Notes: generated by a model not told the origin, from the sequence alone. A DNA stretch of 64,000 nucleotides from Ruminococcus turbiniformis (GCF_020687545.1 NZ_JAJEQX010000002.1:124001-188000); one strand, 5' to 3'. Shown: positions 47,201-55,701, numbered from the stretch's first letter. Numbers and translations are program-made.

Positions 47201-47698
47201 TTATAAATATGCTACATCCTTACTTCCTCTTGAGAGGCCTGTGATTCCGGTCCTTGCCAGTTCCAGTATCTCATAGCCTTTCAGAAGATTCAGGAATGCT
47301 TCCAGTTTCGTCTGCGTGCCGGTAAGCTCCACGATCAGGGAGTCCTCCTCCACGTCCACAATCTTTGCGCGGAAAATATCCGCGACGGAGATAATCTCTC
47401 CTCTCTGCGCGGCGTTGGCGCGCAGTTTCACCATAATCAGTTCCCGGCATACGGACTCGTCATCTTTTAACACTTTGATCGCGACGACATCCTCCAGCTT
47501 TCTGACCTGTTTCTCGATCTGGGACAGGATCAGTTCGTCTCCGGACGACACAACCGTGATTCTTGTGAATCTCGGATCAGCCGTCATGCCTGCGGTAATG
47601 CTGTCGATGCTGTATCCGCGGCGGCTGAACAGGCCCGAAATACGGCTCAAGACACCGGGATTGTTGTCTACAAGCAGGGAAAATACCTGTCTTCTCAT
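47201..47698 (-). CDS. ilvN: Acetolactate synthase small (regulatory) subunit
   Basis: 165 aa. N-terminal ACT domain (FSLLVDNNPGVLSRISGLFSRRGYSIDSI) that binds the feedback inhibitor valine, then the C-terminal activation domain (LKDDESVCRELIMVKLRAN; VVELTGT-like ELTGTQTKLEAFL). ATG 47698 follows AAGGAGAGG. First gene of the ilvN-ilvC unit; the catalytic subunit must be encoded elsewhere. It could equally be named ilvH. Confidence 0.93.
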   Translation of the reverse strand: MRRQVFSLLVDNNPGVLSRISGLFSRRGYSIDSITAGMTADPRFTRITVVSSGDELILSQIEKQVRKLEDVVAIKVLKDDESVCRELIMVKLRANAAQRGEIISVADIFRAKIVDVEEDSLIVELTGTQTKLEAFLNLLKGYEILELARTGITGLSRGSKDVAYL

Positions 47699-47729
47699 TC
47701 ATTCCTCTCCTTCCCGTTTCAGGAGAATC

Positions 47730-47852
47730 CCCGCTGCGGGATACTCCCTTGAAGCGGATCTTTCACATCCGCTTTGCACCCCGTTTTTAAAAAACAGAGT
47801 GCATTCTGTTTTTGTCTTCCTTAATATTACCAACTGTCACATTCTTTGTCAA
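47730..47852 (-). promoter_or_regulatory. ilvN promoter and structured leader
   Basis: On the minus strand TTGACA (47852-47847), 17 nt, TAATAT (47829-47824): a near-consensus promoter. The leader of about 120 nt can form three hairpins: AAAACAGA/TCTGTTTT followed by Ts (about 47788-47812), AAGCGGAT/ATCCGCTT (about 47752-47776) and GGAG-ATCCCGC/GCGGGGAT-CTCC (about 47722-47748). I see no T-box sequence (no GGTGG..ACCGCG). Confidence 0.7.
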
Positions 47853-47855
47853 GAA

Positions 47856-47900
47856 TCTGTTGGCATTTTTGTCAGATATTTCTGTTGACAGTTTTGTCAG
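47856..47900. repeat. Two 20-bp direct repeats upstream of the ilvN promoter
   Basis: TCTGTTGGCATTTTTGTCAG (47856-47875) and TCTGTTGACAGTTTTGTCAG (47881-47900), 18 of 20 bases alike and exactly 25 bp apart, just behind the -35 box. A likely regulator-binding array. Confidence 0.65.
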
Positions 47901-47916
47901 GTATTTTTCAGCCCGT

Positions 47917-49752
47917 TCATCTCTGCTGTTCGATCCGCTCGGCCAGATCGTTTAAGTAAACCCATCTCTCCGTCTTCCCATCAAGCTCCGCCTGCGCTTT
48001 CTCCTGCTCTGCCATCAGTTCCCTCAGTTTGACGGAGTTCGTCGCGTTGGCCGCGATCTGCCGCTCTATGGATGCGATCTTCTCCTCCAGCGCCGCGATC
48101 TCATCGTCGATGGTCTCGTATTCTCTCTGCTCCTTATAGGTAAACTTCAGTCTGGAAGAGCGCTGTTTCCACTCTTTTGACGGCTCCTTTTCTCCGCTTT
48201 CCGAGCGGGCGGCATCCTTTCCCGCCTGTTCGTCCTTTCCCGTTCGTCCGTCTTTTCCCTCTGCTTTCGTCTCCAGGGCAGCCTCGCGCTGTTTTGCCGC
48301 CAGATAATCCGTATATCCACCCTCAAACTGACGGATTCCTCCTTTTCCGTCCATCTCCAGAATACGGTCAGCCACGTTGTCAAGAAAATACCGGTCATGG
48401 GACACCGTGATCACGATCCCGGAAAAGGAATTCAGATAGTCCTCCAGAATCGTGAGGGTGGGGATATCCAGGTTGTTGCCCGCCTCGTCGAATAGAAGCA
48501 CATTGGCATTTTCCGCCAGCACGCCCAGCAGATAGAGACGGCGCTTCTCGCCGCCGGAAAGCTTGCCGATGGGCGCGTACTGCATGTCCGGCGTGAAGAG
48601 AAACCGCTCAAGGAGAGCTGACGCGGTGAGTTTTCCGTCCGTCGTTGTGATGTACTCCCCGATGTCCTTTACATAGTCGATCACCCTCTGGCTGTCGTCC
48701 ATGTGCTGTTCCTCCTGGGCGAAGTAGCCGATCTTTATCGTCTCCCCGATCTCCACTTCCCCGCTGTCCGGCTTCAGGATTCCGGCGATCATCTTAAGCA
48801 GCGTGGACTTTCCGCATCCGTTTGGCCCGATAATGCCGAGCCGCTGGTTTTTCAGCGCAATATATGTAAAATCCTCGACAATTTTCTTCTCCCCGAAGCG
48901 CTTGCTTACGTGGTGAAGTTCAATCGTCTTCTTCCCCATGCGGGTACTGACACTTCCCAGCTCCACCGTCTGGTCCTGCACCGGCGCCTTTTCGTTTTTC
49001 AGCGCTTCCAGCCGTTTCAGCCTGGCCTGCTGTTTCGTCGTTCTCGCCCGGCATCCCCGCTTCGCCCACTCCAGTTCCATGCGAAGGACACTCTGCCTTT
49101 TCCGCTCTGTGGCGAGCTCCATCTCTTCCCTTGCCGCCTTCAGCTCGAGAAACCCGGAGTAATCCGAATCATATCCGTACATCTTCCCTCGGCTGATCTC
49201 CAGAATCCGGTTCGTCACACGGTCAAGGAAATACCGGTCATGGGTCACGATAACCACGGTTCCCTTAAACGACCGCAGGTAGTCCTCAAGCCAGCGGATC
49301 ATGGCCCCGTCCAGGTGGTTGGTTGGCTCGTCGAGAAGGAGTACGTCAAACTCCTCTGAGAGCGTCTTTGCCAGCACAACTCTTCTCTTCTGGCCTCCCG
49401 AGAGATGCTCTATCTTCTGATTCGTATCTGTGATTCCCAGCTCCATGAGATTCGATTCCACGAGCCACTGATCCGATCCCATGTCCGTAAAGGCAAAGTC
49501 TTTCACGGAAGCGCCCTCCGGAAACACCGGGTTCTGCGGAACATACGCGATTTTAAGCCCGTTCTGCCGGACAACCTGCCCTTTCTCCGGAGTTTCCTCC
49601 CCGGCGATCATCTTAAGCAGCGTGGACTTTCCTGTTCCGTTGATCCCGACAACGCCGACCTTGTCCCCCTGCTGAATGCCAAAGGACGCATCAGCATAGA
49701 TCACCTTCTCCCCGTATATCTTGCTGATATGTTCAATATTGATAATATTCAT
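47917..49752 (-). CDS. ABC-F family ATPase (Uup-like)
   Basis: Soluble protein with two ATPase domains and no membrane part, 611 aa; ABC-F proteins act on ribosomes. Walker A motifs GINGTGKST (residue about 36) and GPNGCGKST (about 310); signatures LSGGQKRR and LSGGEKRR; first Walker B LLLDEPTNHLD. The second Walker B is LLFDEAGNNLD, with A-G where P-T is usual. A basic inter-domain linker (WAKRGCRARTTKQQARLKRLEAL) and a C-terminal coiled coil (about 540-605) support a Uup-type assignment. Whether it gives antibiotic resistance cannot be told. Confidence 0.92.
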   Translation of the reverse strand: MNIINIEHISKIYGEKVIYADASFGIQQGDKVGVVGINGTGKSTLLKMIAGEETPEKGQVVRQNGLKIAYVPQNPVFPEGASVKDFAFTDMGSDQWLVESNLMELGITDTNQKIEHLSGGQKRRVVLAKTLSEEFDVLLLDEPTNHLDGAMIRWLEDYLRSFKGTVVIVTHDRYFLDRVTNRILEISRGKMYGYDSDYSGFLELKAAREEMELATERKRQSVLRMELEWAKRGCRARTTKQQARLKRLEALKNEKAPVQDQTVELGSVSTRMGKKTIELHHVSKRFGEKKIVEDFTYIALKNQRLGIIGPNGCGKSTLLKMIAGILKPDSGEVEIGETIKIGYFAQEEQHMDDSQRVIDYVKDIGEYITTTDGKLTASALLERFLFTPDMQYAPIGKLSGGEKRRLYLLGVLAENANVLLFDEAGNNLDIPTLTILEDYLNSFSGIVITVSHDRYFLDNVADRILEMDGKGGIRQFEGGYTDYLAAKQREAALETKAEGKDGRTGKDEQAGKDAARSESGEKEPSKEWKQRSSRLKFTYKEQREYETIDDEIAALEEKIASIERQIAANATNSVKLRELMAEQEKAQAELDGKTERWVYLNDLAERIEQQR

Positions 49753-49833
49753 GTCTGACTCCTTCCATCCCGTGCGCCGCCATACACTGCTGAAACGTCT
49801 GACCTTCTTATTGGCGGAACGGCACTGTTATCT

Positions 49834-49839
49834 ATTATA
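49834..49839 (-). promoter_or_regulatory. Putative -10 box of the ABC-F gene
   Basis: TATAAT on the minus strand about 80 nt upstream of the start; the -35 region is weak. Confidence 0.4.
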
Positions 49840-49888
49840 ATACAAGAAGCAGAATCATGACAGCTTTTTCTCTCCGCACAGCTGAATC

Positions 49889-49917
49889 AATAAGCCCGGG
49901 CTTTGGCTCGTCGCCTA
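49889..49917 (-). repeat. Possible partial copy C of the dispersed repeat
   Basis: On the minus strand GCGACGAGCCAAAGCCCGG followed by GCTTATTGA resembles copies A and B but lacks their middle part. Weak match. Confidence 0.3.
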
Positions 49918-49926
49918 TACAAAGGA

Positions 49927-49980
49927 TTGTCAACCTGTTTTTATTTCAGGTTGACAATCCTTTTGCGCATATGCTACACT
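49927..49980 (+). promoter_or_regulatory. BirA operator and promoter of bioY
   Basis: TTGTCAACC (49927-49935), 13 nt, GGTTGACAA (49949-49957) is a perfect inverted repeat that fits the biotin repressor box. Its right arm supplies the -35 TTGACA (49951-49956), with TACACT at 49975-49980 as a probable -10. Biotin-loaded BirA should block transcription. Confidence 0.85.
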
Positions 49981-50022
49981 TGACCCAAAACAATGAGAAC
50001 CGAAGAAAGGAACATACAAACA

Positions 50023-50598
50023 ATGAAGTCAATGAAGCAATCATCCACACACCCGGCGTCCCATCGGACAAAAACCTATGACCTCGTATACATCGGCATC
50101 TTCACCGTGCTGATCGCAGTCTGCTCCTGGATCTCCATCCCGCTTACCGTCCCTGTCACCCTCCAGACATTCGGAGTGTTCGCGGCAGTCGGTATCCTGG
50201 GCGGAAAAAGGGGAACCATCGCAGTGCTTGTCTACATCCTCATGGGCGCCATCGGGATTCCGGTTTTCTCCGGGTTTACCGGCGGGCTAGGCATCCTGGC
50301 GGGCACCACAGGCGGCTACATCGCCGGATTTCTCTTCTCCGCCCTGCTCATGTGGGGAATGGAGAAGCTCTTCGGGCGCAGCACGCCTGTACTTGCTGTC
50401 TCCATGGTTCTCGGCCTGATTCTCTGCTATGCAGTCGGAACCGTCTGGTTTATGATCGTATATACGGGTACTTCCGGCAGCGTCGGCCTTCTGACTGTGC
50501 TCGGATGGTGTGTTTTTCCCTTTCTCATTCCGGACGCTGCGAAAATCGCGCTTGCCCTTCTGATGACAAAGAGGCTTTCAGGCGTGGTCCGGATTTGA
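50023..50598 (+). CDS. bioY: Biotin transporter BioY (ECF S component)
   Basis: Membrane substrate-binding subunit for biotin, 191 aa from ATG 50023; an ATG at 49993 would be almost leaderless given the promoter. Six hydrophobic segments; family motifs include IPLTVPVTLQTFGVFAAVGILGGKRG, GAIGIPVFSGFTGG and GGYIAGF. It is expected to use a shared EcfA/A'/T module. The BirA box upstream supports the call independently. Its last 74 nt overlap the convergent flippase-like gene. Confidence 0.95.
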   Translation: MKSMKQSSTHPASHRTKTYDLVYIGIFTVLIAVCSWISIPLTVPVTLQTFGVFAAVGILGGKRGTIAVLVYILMGAIGIPVFSGFTGGLGILAGTTGGYIAGFLFSALLMWGMEKLFGRSTPVLAVSMVLGLILCYAVGTVWFMIVYTGTSGSVGLLTVLGWCVFPFLIPDAAKIALALLMTKRLSGVVRI

Positions 50599-51616
50599 CG
50601 AACCGGTTTGCCAGGACAACGCCCAGGCTCACGATCAGAAGAAAATAGAAATTGACGCCCCGGCTCACAAGCATGGATGGAATCAGATAGGAGCCCGTGA
50701 ACACATTCGCAAACACAGTCTGATACATAAGCTCTGTGATTCCCTGTGCTCCCGGCAGGGGAAGCATATCCACCGCAATGTACACGGACGCCTGCAGAAG
50801 GATCACCCGCAGGGCGTCCGTTCCGCTCAGGCCGAAACCGAGATATACCATATAGGTCAGAACAAACACGCTGCTCCTCTGCAGCACGGTCACAAAGGTC
50901 ACGCACAGCAGTTTTCCTCTGTGTCCCCGAAGCCATGTGACAGCGCTCTGATAGCTGTCGATAAAATCCCGAATCTTTTCTTCTCTCTCACCGGATGTTT
51001 TCCAGATATTCATACGGATGAAAAGCCTTTCAAAAAACAGGGCTGCCTTCAGAATCACTTTCGGGAACAGCATCACCCCAAGAATCAGAAACACAAGAAC
51101 CACATTGAGAGAGAGCCCCAGCAGATACAGCGGGAAATAGCTTCCCAGCTCACTGCGAAGCGGGCCGGACCAGAACAGAAGGATTCCGAATCCCATCACC
51201 ACAAGAACAAACTTATACACGACAGCCACCGTCATAAGCACAACCGTACTGTCAGATCCCCGATTGCCGTCCCGGTTCATATAGTAGAGCTGAACCGGCT
51301 GGCCTCCGGTTGCCGACGGCGTGATTCCCGAGTAGAAGAACCCGATAAAGGAATACTGGATGCACCGGAAAAGAGAACTCGCTTTTCCTCCGTCTTTCTT
51401 CGCCTTCATCGCCCGGAGAAGATACCAGATCATAAACCCTTCCGCGCAGACGAAGAAAAGTGCAAGCCCCACGGCAGCCGCCAGATACCACGGCGACATT
51501 TTCATCACGCACCGCCCGATCTCGGCAAGATTCCTTCCGCTGAACAGAGTGTAAAATGTCAGGAACATGATAAGAAGGAAGAGCGCCGCCTGAAACATGC
51601 GTTTCTTAACGCTCAT
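50525..51616 (-). CDS. Lysylphosphatidylglycerol synthase-type integral membrane protein (UPF0104)
   Basis: 363 aa, about eight to nine hydrophobic segments, resembling the flippase half of MprF and related UPF0104 proteins (SFIGFFYSGITPSATGGQPVQLYYMNRDG is the signature region; later LPLPGAQGITELMY). It lacks the soluble aminoacyl-transferase domain, so it is more likely a lipid or glycolipid translocase. It starts inside the end of the papain-like gene (overlap 11 nt), and a glycosyltransferase lies beyond that, suggesting an envelope-lipid function. Confidence 0.85.
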   Translation of the reverse strand: MSVKKRMFQAALFLLIMFLTFYTLFSGRNLAEIGRCVMKMSPWYLAAAVGLALFFVCAEGFMIWYLLRAMKAKKDGGKASSLFRCIQYSFIGFFYSGITPSATGGQPVQLYYMNRDGNRGSDSTVVLMTVAVVYKFVLVVMGFGILLFWSGPLRSELGSYFPLYLLGLSLNVVLVFLILGVMLFPKVILKAALFFERLFIRMNIWKTSGEREEKIRDFIDSYQSAVTWLRGHRGKLLCVTFVTVLQRSSVFVLTYMVYLGFGLSGTDALRVILLQASVYIAVDMLPLPGAQGITELMYQTVFANVFTGSYLIPSMLVSRGVNFYFLLIVSLGVVLANRFVKSGPRLKASLSSEGQARFSQRPE

Positions 51617-52259
51617 AAGTGTCCCTCCGATCTCCGGCTTCCCTTACATATCCCGCATAGGCAGGCTGTACACGGAGCACAGCCTGCATTCGCACCAGAT
51701 ATGCCGCTCCCCGGCATGCCTTCTTTGCCTTAAGCCTCTCGGTAAACTCATACAGACTTCCCTCAAATATGGTCTCCTTTTTCTCATACTCATAGAAGTC
51801 TTTCGGAGTCACCAGAGAAAAGTGCTTCTCCCAGTTTACAATTCCGGCATCCTGAAGAAGTCTCGCGATGTAGGACGAACAGGTATAGTGGTTCTTCTGG
51901 TAAAACGGCCGGTTAAGAAGGATAAAGGGAAGCCCGATCACTGCATAGTGGTACTGGAACCTTCTGCGCATGGCCTCTTTGAGTTCCCGCTCAATATACC
52001 GCTTCTGCTCCCGCGTACACTCGATGCTGCACACCTTGTAGTCCGCCTCCGGAAATGCCCGGAGCACCTTCGCCGTGTCCTCACGCTCAAAGCCCGCGAT
52101 CAGCGGAATGGACGGGTGCCGTCTTCCCACACTGTAGGCTTCCTCAAGATTCGGGTCAAGCGAGAGTACGACATGGATATATTTTTGTTTTAACACCTTC
52201 CGGATCATCCAGGCGAACAATCCCGGTGTATCTGCAAATGCTATATAAATCTGTGCCAT
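51606..52259 (-). CDS. Permuted papain-like (NlpC/P60 superfamily, YiiX/YaeF-like) protein
   Basis: 217 aa, no signal peptide. Candidate catalytic residues are His in YIHVVLSLD (about residue 28) and Cys in HYTCSSYIARLL (about 127), the permuted order seen in YiiX-type enzymes. Such proteins act on lipids or amide bonds, but the substrate is unknown. It is sandwiched between a family 2 glycosyltransferase and a flippase-like protein with only 15 nt and an 11-nt overlap, so the three work together. Confidence 0.65.
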   Translation of the reverse strand: MAQIYIAFADTPGLFAWMIRKVLKQKYIHVVLSLDPNLEEAYSVGRRHPSIPLIAGFEREDTAKVLRAFPEADYKVCSIECTREQKRYIERELKEAMRRRFQYHYAVIGLPFILLNRPFYQKNHYTCSSYIARLLQDAGIVNWEKHFSLVTPKDFYEYEKKETIFEGSLYEFTERLKAKKACRGAAYLVRMQAVLRVQPAYAGYVREAGDRRDTYER

Positions 52260-52274
52260 AACAACGAATCCCTC

Positions 52275-53315
52275 CTACTGGAACTGATAGATCTTTCTCG
52301 CGAATCTGTATCCGCCCACAGTCAGTTTTCCCCCCAGCTTTCCGGGCAGATAGGTCAGTCCGCTCAGAGTGGAATACCGGAGCCGGTAATACAGAGCCGC
52401 GTTATATTCCCTGATCTTATCCCACATATTCCGCCGTTTTTCCATTGCCTCCGCATTCTCGATCAGAAGAAGGTGAATGGATGATATGGAAAGCATGATG
52501 GAGATATTTCTCGTCATATAGGCTGCCAGCTTCGGGTACTGCTTCTTCACTTCGTCGAGATCCACACTCTTTGCCACAAGTTCCGTCACGCGGATCTGCT
52601 GGTCGATCCTCTTCATCATCACCTTCTCATTGACCGACTGGTCGTCTCTTCCCAGATAATAGTGGTACAGATCCATATCCATATAGTAAATGCTCTCCAC
52701 GTATGGAAGCGGCTGGTAGGAAAACAGATTGTCCACATAAAATGTATGCTCCGGCAGTTTCACGCCTGACTTTCTGAGCACCTCCGTGCGGAACATCAGC
52801 GCATGCATGATAAGATACTGGGATGGATGGAATCTTCCGATGGTTTCCCATGTGCACAGCTCTTCATTTGGAAATACATTGCGGTAGCCCATGCTTTTCC
52901 GGACGCCCTGATCCAGATGATCGTACACATAGTTGCATACGAAAAGATCCGGTATGTTCCCCTCAAAATCCGCACGGCCTCCCCCGCACATTTCCCGGAT
53001 TTTCTCAAGCAGTCTCCAGTAAGAATGAAGATCAAGCCAGTCATCTGAGTCAACCACCTTATAGTAAAGCCCTCTTGCAAGTTCAAGTCCTTTGTTTACA
53101 CCGGAGCCATGTCCTCCGTTTTTCTTGTGTACAACGCGGACAATGTCCGGATAGCGGAGCTGATATTCGTCTGCAATCTCTGCTGTTCTGTCTGTTGATC
53201 CGTCATCGACCAGAATGATCTCTACGTCACGTCCTCCCGGAAGAAGCGAGTCGACGCAGCGCCTCATATAGCTTTCCGAATTATAGCATGGTACTGTAAA
53301 TGTAATATATTTCAT
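52275..53315 (-). CDS. Family 2 glycosyltransferase
   Basis: 346 aa, GT-A fold. Nucleotide-sugar motifs: FTVPCYNSESYMRRCVDSLL, IILVDDGSTDRTAEIA and the DXD-like VDSDDWLD. There is no clear membrane helix. First gene of a three-gene unit (glycosyltransferase, papain-like protein, flippase-like protein). Upstream lie AT-rich repeats that may bind a response regulator (53381-53430). The acceptor is unknown; a glycolipid or teichoic-type polymer is plausible. Confidence 0.88.
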   Translation of the reverse strand: MKYITFTVPCYNSESYMRRCVDSLLPGGRDVEIILVDDGSTDRTAEIADEYQLRYPDIVRVVHKKNGGHGSGVNKGLELARGLYYKVVDSDDWLDLHSYWRLLEKIREMCGGGRADFEGNIPDLFVCNYVYDHLDQGVRKSMGYRNVFPNEELCTWETIGRFHPSQYLIMHALMFRTEVLRKSGVKLPEHTFYVDNLFSYQPLPYVESIYYMDMDLYHYYLGRDDQSVNEKVMMKRIDQQIRVTELVAKSVDLDEVKKQYPKLAAYMTRNISIMLSISSIHLLLIENAEAMEKRRNMWDKIREYNAALYYRLRYSTLSGLTYLPGKLGGKLTVGGYRFARKIYQFQ

Positions 53316-53380
53316 CTTTTTGCCATCTCCTTTTCCGGGAAATTCTCTCCCCCTGTATGTCTCTATCTTACCGAATCGTT

Positions 53381-53430
53381 CTTAAGATATCTTTAGTGTA
53401 ATTCTAAAGATTTCTAAAAGATTTCTTAAA
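53381..53430 (-). promoter_or_regulatory. Regulator-type repeats ahead of the glycosyltransferase operon
   Basis: On the minus strand AGAAATCTTT occurs twice 11 bp apart, and an 8-bp inverted repeat ATCTTTAG-7-CTAAAGAT lies at 53389-53411. Spacing of 10-11 bp between direct repeats is typical for OmpR-family regulators. Confidence 0.5.
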
Positions 53431-53450
53431 CGATACAGAAAGAATCTTTC

Positions 53451-53609
53451 TTACTGCTCGCCGCTGCTGTTGAGCACACGGTCTGCCGCGCTGATCACCG
53501 CAGATATCAGACACGCTGCCGCCCCGAGCGGTACGACAATGAGTACAAGTACACCCAGAAGCACCCACGCAATCGCTCTTCCGAGTTTTCTTTTCGTCTC
53601 TTCTTTCAT
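53451..53609 (-). CDS. Small membrane protein (52 aa)
   Basis: Starts MKEETKRKLGRAIAWVLLG and ends NSSGEQ. One or two hydrophobic segments at residues 13-43 after a charged start. ATG 53609 has GGGAGG 8 nt upstream, a good sign that it is real. It lies just upstream of the glycosyltransferase promoter on the same strand. Not recognised; function unknown. Confidence 0.65.
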   Translation of the reverse strand: MKEETKRKLGRAIAWVLLGVLVLIVVPLGAAACLISAVISAADRVLNSSGEQ

Positions 53610-53866
53610 CTGTAACGCCTCCCTTGAGTTTATTTTTCTGTATATTTATCGTATCAGAAAGGCGGAATAGGTTTCCATTCAGCCGGCTTACAATTCAGCC
53701 TGTACAGCTTACACTTTTGTAAGGCGCAGACAGATCATAAGCAGACCATAAAGTGAAGGACACAGTGCAAATCATGAATTATTTTTTAAAATTGGAGGCT
53801 TTCCCTTGTATAAACCGGAAAAAAGAGCTACCATAAGAGGGATTTTTTCAGAAAGAGAGGAATTGC

Positions 53867-54679
53867 ATGAAGAAGGAAAACAACTTCTCAGATATATTTG
53901 ACGACGATTTTGAAGTTACTTATGAGGAAGACGGTGATATGACTCTGGACATGTCAGACCGGACAAAGACTCTCACCGATATAGACAGATACAGCCGCTC
54001 TTCTGCCAGGCAGGCAAGACGGGCATATGACATCGATGAAGAGGAGGATTCTGATTACGAATACGAACGGAATTCCAGACGGAATGCGCGCAGAGACTAT
54101 GACCGCAGCTCCCGGCAGGATCATGACCGCGAGCAGGAGCCCCGGCGCAGGAGATCTTCCCGCCGCAGAGGAGGCGTCCACCTTGCCGCGCCGATCCGCA
54201 AAGGAGGCCGGGCGCTTTCCAGGCTTTCTTCCGCGGCAGTGCGAAGCCTGACCGCGATTCTCATTATCGGGATCACGGTATATGTGTGCTGGACTTTCTG
54301 GCGGGCAAGCGCCCCTTACGGCGATATCGAGGAGACGGTTCGTACACGGACTCCGTCCATGACGCTGGCAGCCTATTTAAGCGTTGTCGCCATATTCGTT
54401 CTGTTTCAGCTGATCTCCCTTCTCTGGTCCATGACAAAAGTACGGGTAAGAGACGGTTACACTACATGGAAGGAAGACACCGGCCGGGGACTTTTCTCTT
54501 TTATATTCGTGTTCGCGGCCTCCTATCTCTGTTTTCTTCTCAACCGTCTTGTTCCGGAGTCCCCTGAGATTCTCTATGGGCTGAAAGGGGCTATGGAAGT
54601 TTTCGGTTCCATGCACAATGTGCTCCTGGGACTTTGCTCGGCGGGAGTCATCTCCTGCCTTGTGAGAAAATACTGGTAG
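53867..54679 (+). CDS. Uncharacterised membrane protein with charged N-terminal half
   Basis: 270 aa. Residues 1-35 are acidic (DIFDDDFEVTYEEDGDM), 40-110 rich in Arg, Asp and Tyr (EEEDSDYEYERN; RRRRSSRRRGG), and the rest has four hydrophobic helices near 123-143, 165-187, 205-225 and 240-262. GAGGAA precedes the start. It has the look of a scaffold or envelope protein with a cytoplasmic tail; I do not recognise a family. It converges on the integrase gene, 16 nt apart. Confidence 0.75.
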   Translation: MKKENNFSDIFDDDFEVTYEEDGDMTLDMSDRTKTLTDIDRYSRSSARQARRAYDIDEEEDSDYEYERNSRRNARRDYDRSSRQDHDREQEPRRRRSSRRRGGVHLAAPIRKGGRALSRLSSAAVRSLTAILIIGITVYVCWTFWRASAPYGDIEETVRTRTPSMTLAAYLSVVAIFVLFQLISLLWSMTKVRVRDGYTTWKEDTGRGLFSFIFVFAASYLCFLLNRLVPESPEILYGLKGAMEVFGSMHNVLLGLCSAGVISCLVRKYW

Positions 54680-54695
54680 GTTTCCTCCATCAATA

Positions 54696-55556
54696 TTAAG
54701 GTTCTTCGATCCGGATTTTTACGAGATCGGCTGTCTTTTTCTTCAGGCTGCCGCGGTAGGCGGTTCCCCTGTATCTGCGGATCTGCTGTTCGGTTCTTCC
54801 CATCTGATCCGCCACCTGGACGGGGGACGCGCCGTAGGCGAACAGGTTAAATGCACAGCTGTTTCTCACATCCTGCGCGCTGTAGCTTCGGATTCCTGCT
54901 TTCGTGCAGTATTTTTTCATCATTCTGCTGATGTACATCACGTTCAGCGGGCGCCCTCTGCGGTTGTAAAACAGCGTGTCCTGCACGTCCCGCTCTCTCA
55001 TGTATTCTGAGAGAATCTTCCACGCATCTTCCGGAATATAACATGGTTCCTTCCTGCCTTCGGGCATCACATAGACTCCCTCATCGTACTTTATAAACTC
55101 TTCCTCCCCTCTCAGGGCAATAACCTCCGTAGATGTAAGCCCGGCCCGGTACATAAGCACAAGAATCGTATACGTCATCCGGTCTCCCGCCGCTGCCTTC
55201 AAAAGCGCGTCCATATCCTCCACCGGGACATGTCCCGCCTCCGCTGATTCCACGGCCATCGTTTTCAGCAAGGGATAAAAGAAATCCTCCGCTCCCGCAA
55301 AGGAGACATACGAGTGAAGCTCCCGGAACTTCTTTGTAATCGTGATCGGACTGATCCTCCCCTTCTCTGCCTGTCCCTGCATATACTCATAATATTTCTT
55401 CACATCACCGCTTCCCGCCTTTTCCGCAGGTTTTCCCGTCAGTCGGAAAAACTCCCTGATATCCGACAGATAGCCGGCTTCCGTTGTGTCGCTTTTAAAC
55501 CGTTCCCGGAATAAATTCCATGTTTCTTTGTTGACAAATTCTCCGTCAAAGTTCAT
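54696..55556 (-). CDS. Tyrosine recombinase / phage-type integrase
   Basis: 286 aa. N-terminal SAM-like DNA-binding region (TTEAGYLSDIREFFRLTG), then the catalytic domain with the first Arg in MYRAGLTSTEVIALRG, the second box SAQDVRNSCAFNLFAYG (D-x-x-R; the usual His is Asp/Gln here) and the nucleophile Tyr in YRGTAYRGSL. It is shorter than most element integrases and could be XerC/D-like with a house role. AGGAGGAGG lies 13 nt upstream of the start, rather far. Next to a serine recombinase remnant, so a mobile-element edge is likely. Confidence 0.8.
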   Translation of the reverse strand: MNFDGEFVNKETWNLFRERFKSDTTEAGYLSDIREFFRLTGKPAEKAGSGDVKKYYEYMQGQAEKGRISPITITKKFRELHSYVSFAGAEDFFYPLLKTMAVESAEAGHVPVEDMDALLKAAAGDRMTYTILVLMYRAGLTSTEVIALRGEEEFIKYDEGVYVMPEGRKEPCYIPEDAWKILSEYMRERDVQDTLFYNRRGRPLNVMYISRMMKKYCTKAGIRSYSAQDVRNSCAFNLFAYGASPVQVADQMGRTEQQIRRYRGTAYRGSLKKKTADLVKIRIEEP

Positions 55557-55701
55557 ACTTGTCCGACTTGCCTCCTCCTGCCTTGGCGAAATGCGCTTTT
55601 ATGTTATCAGTATTATTCATACTATAACATTTTGAGAAGAAAAAAGCAAGGGACTGCAACAAGGTGCTTCCCGATAAGAAAACATCGTGGGGCAAGAGAG
55701 A

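Noticed and set aside
47699-47852. T-box riboswitch ahead of ilvN
   Set aside because: Several hairpins exist but the T-box sequence and specifier-loop layout are not seen.
55557-55701. Attachment site next to the integrase
   Set aside because: No direct repeat pair or tRNA end could be found within the window.
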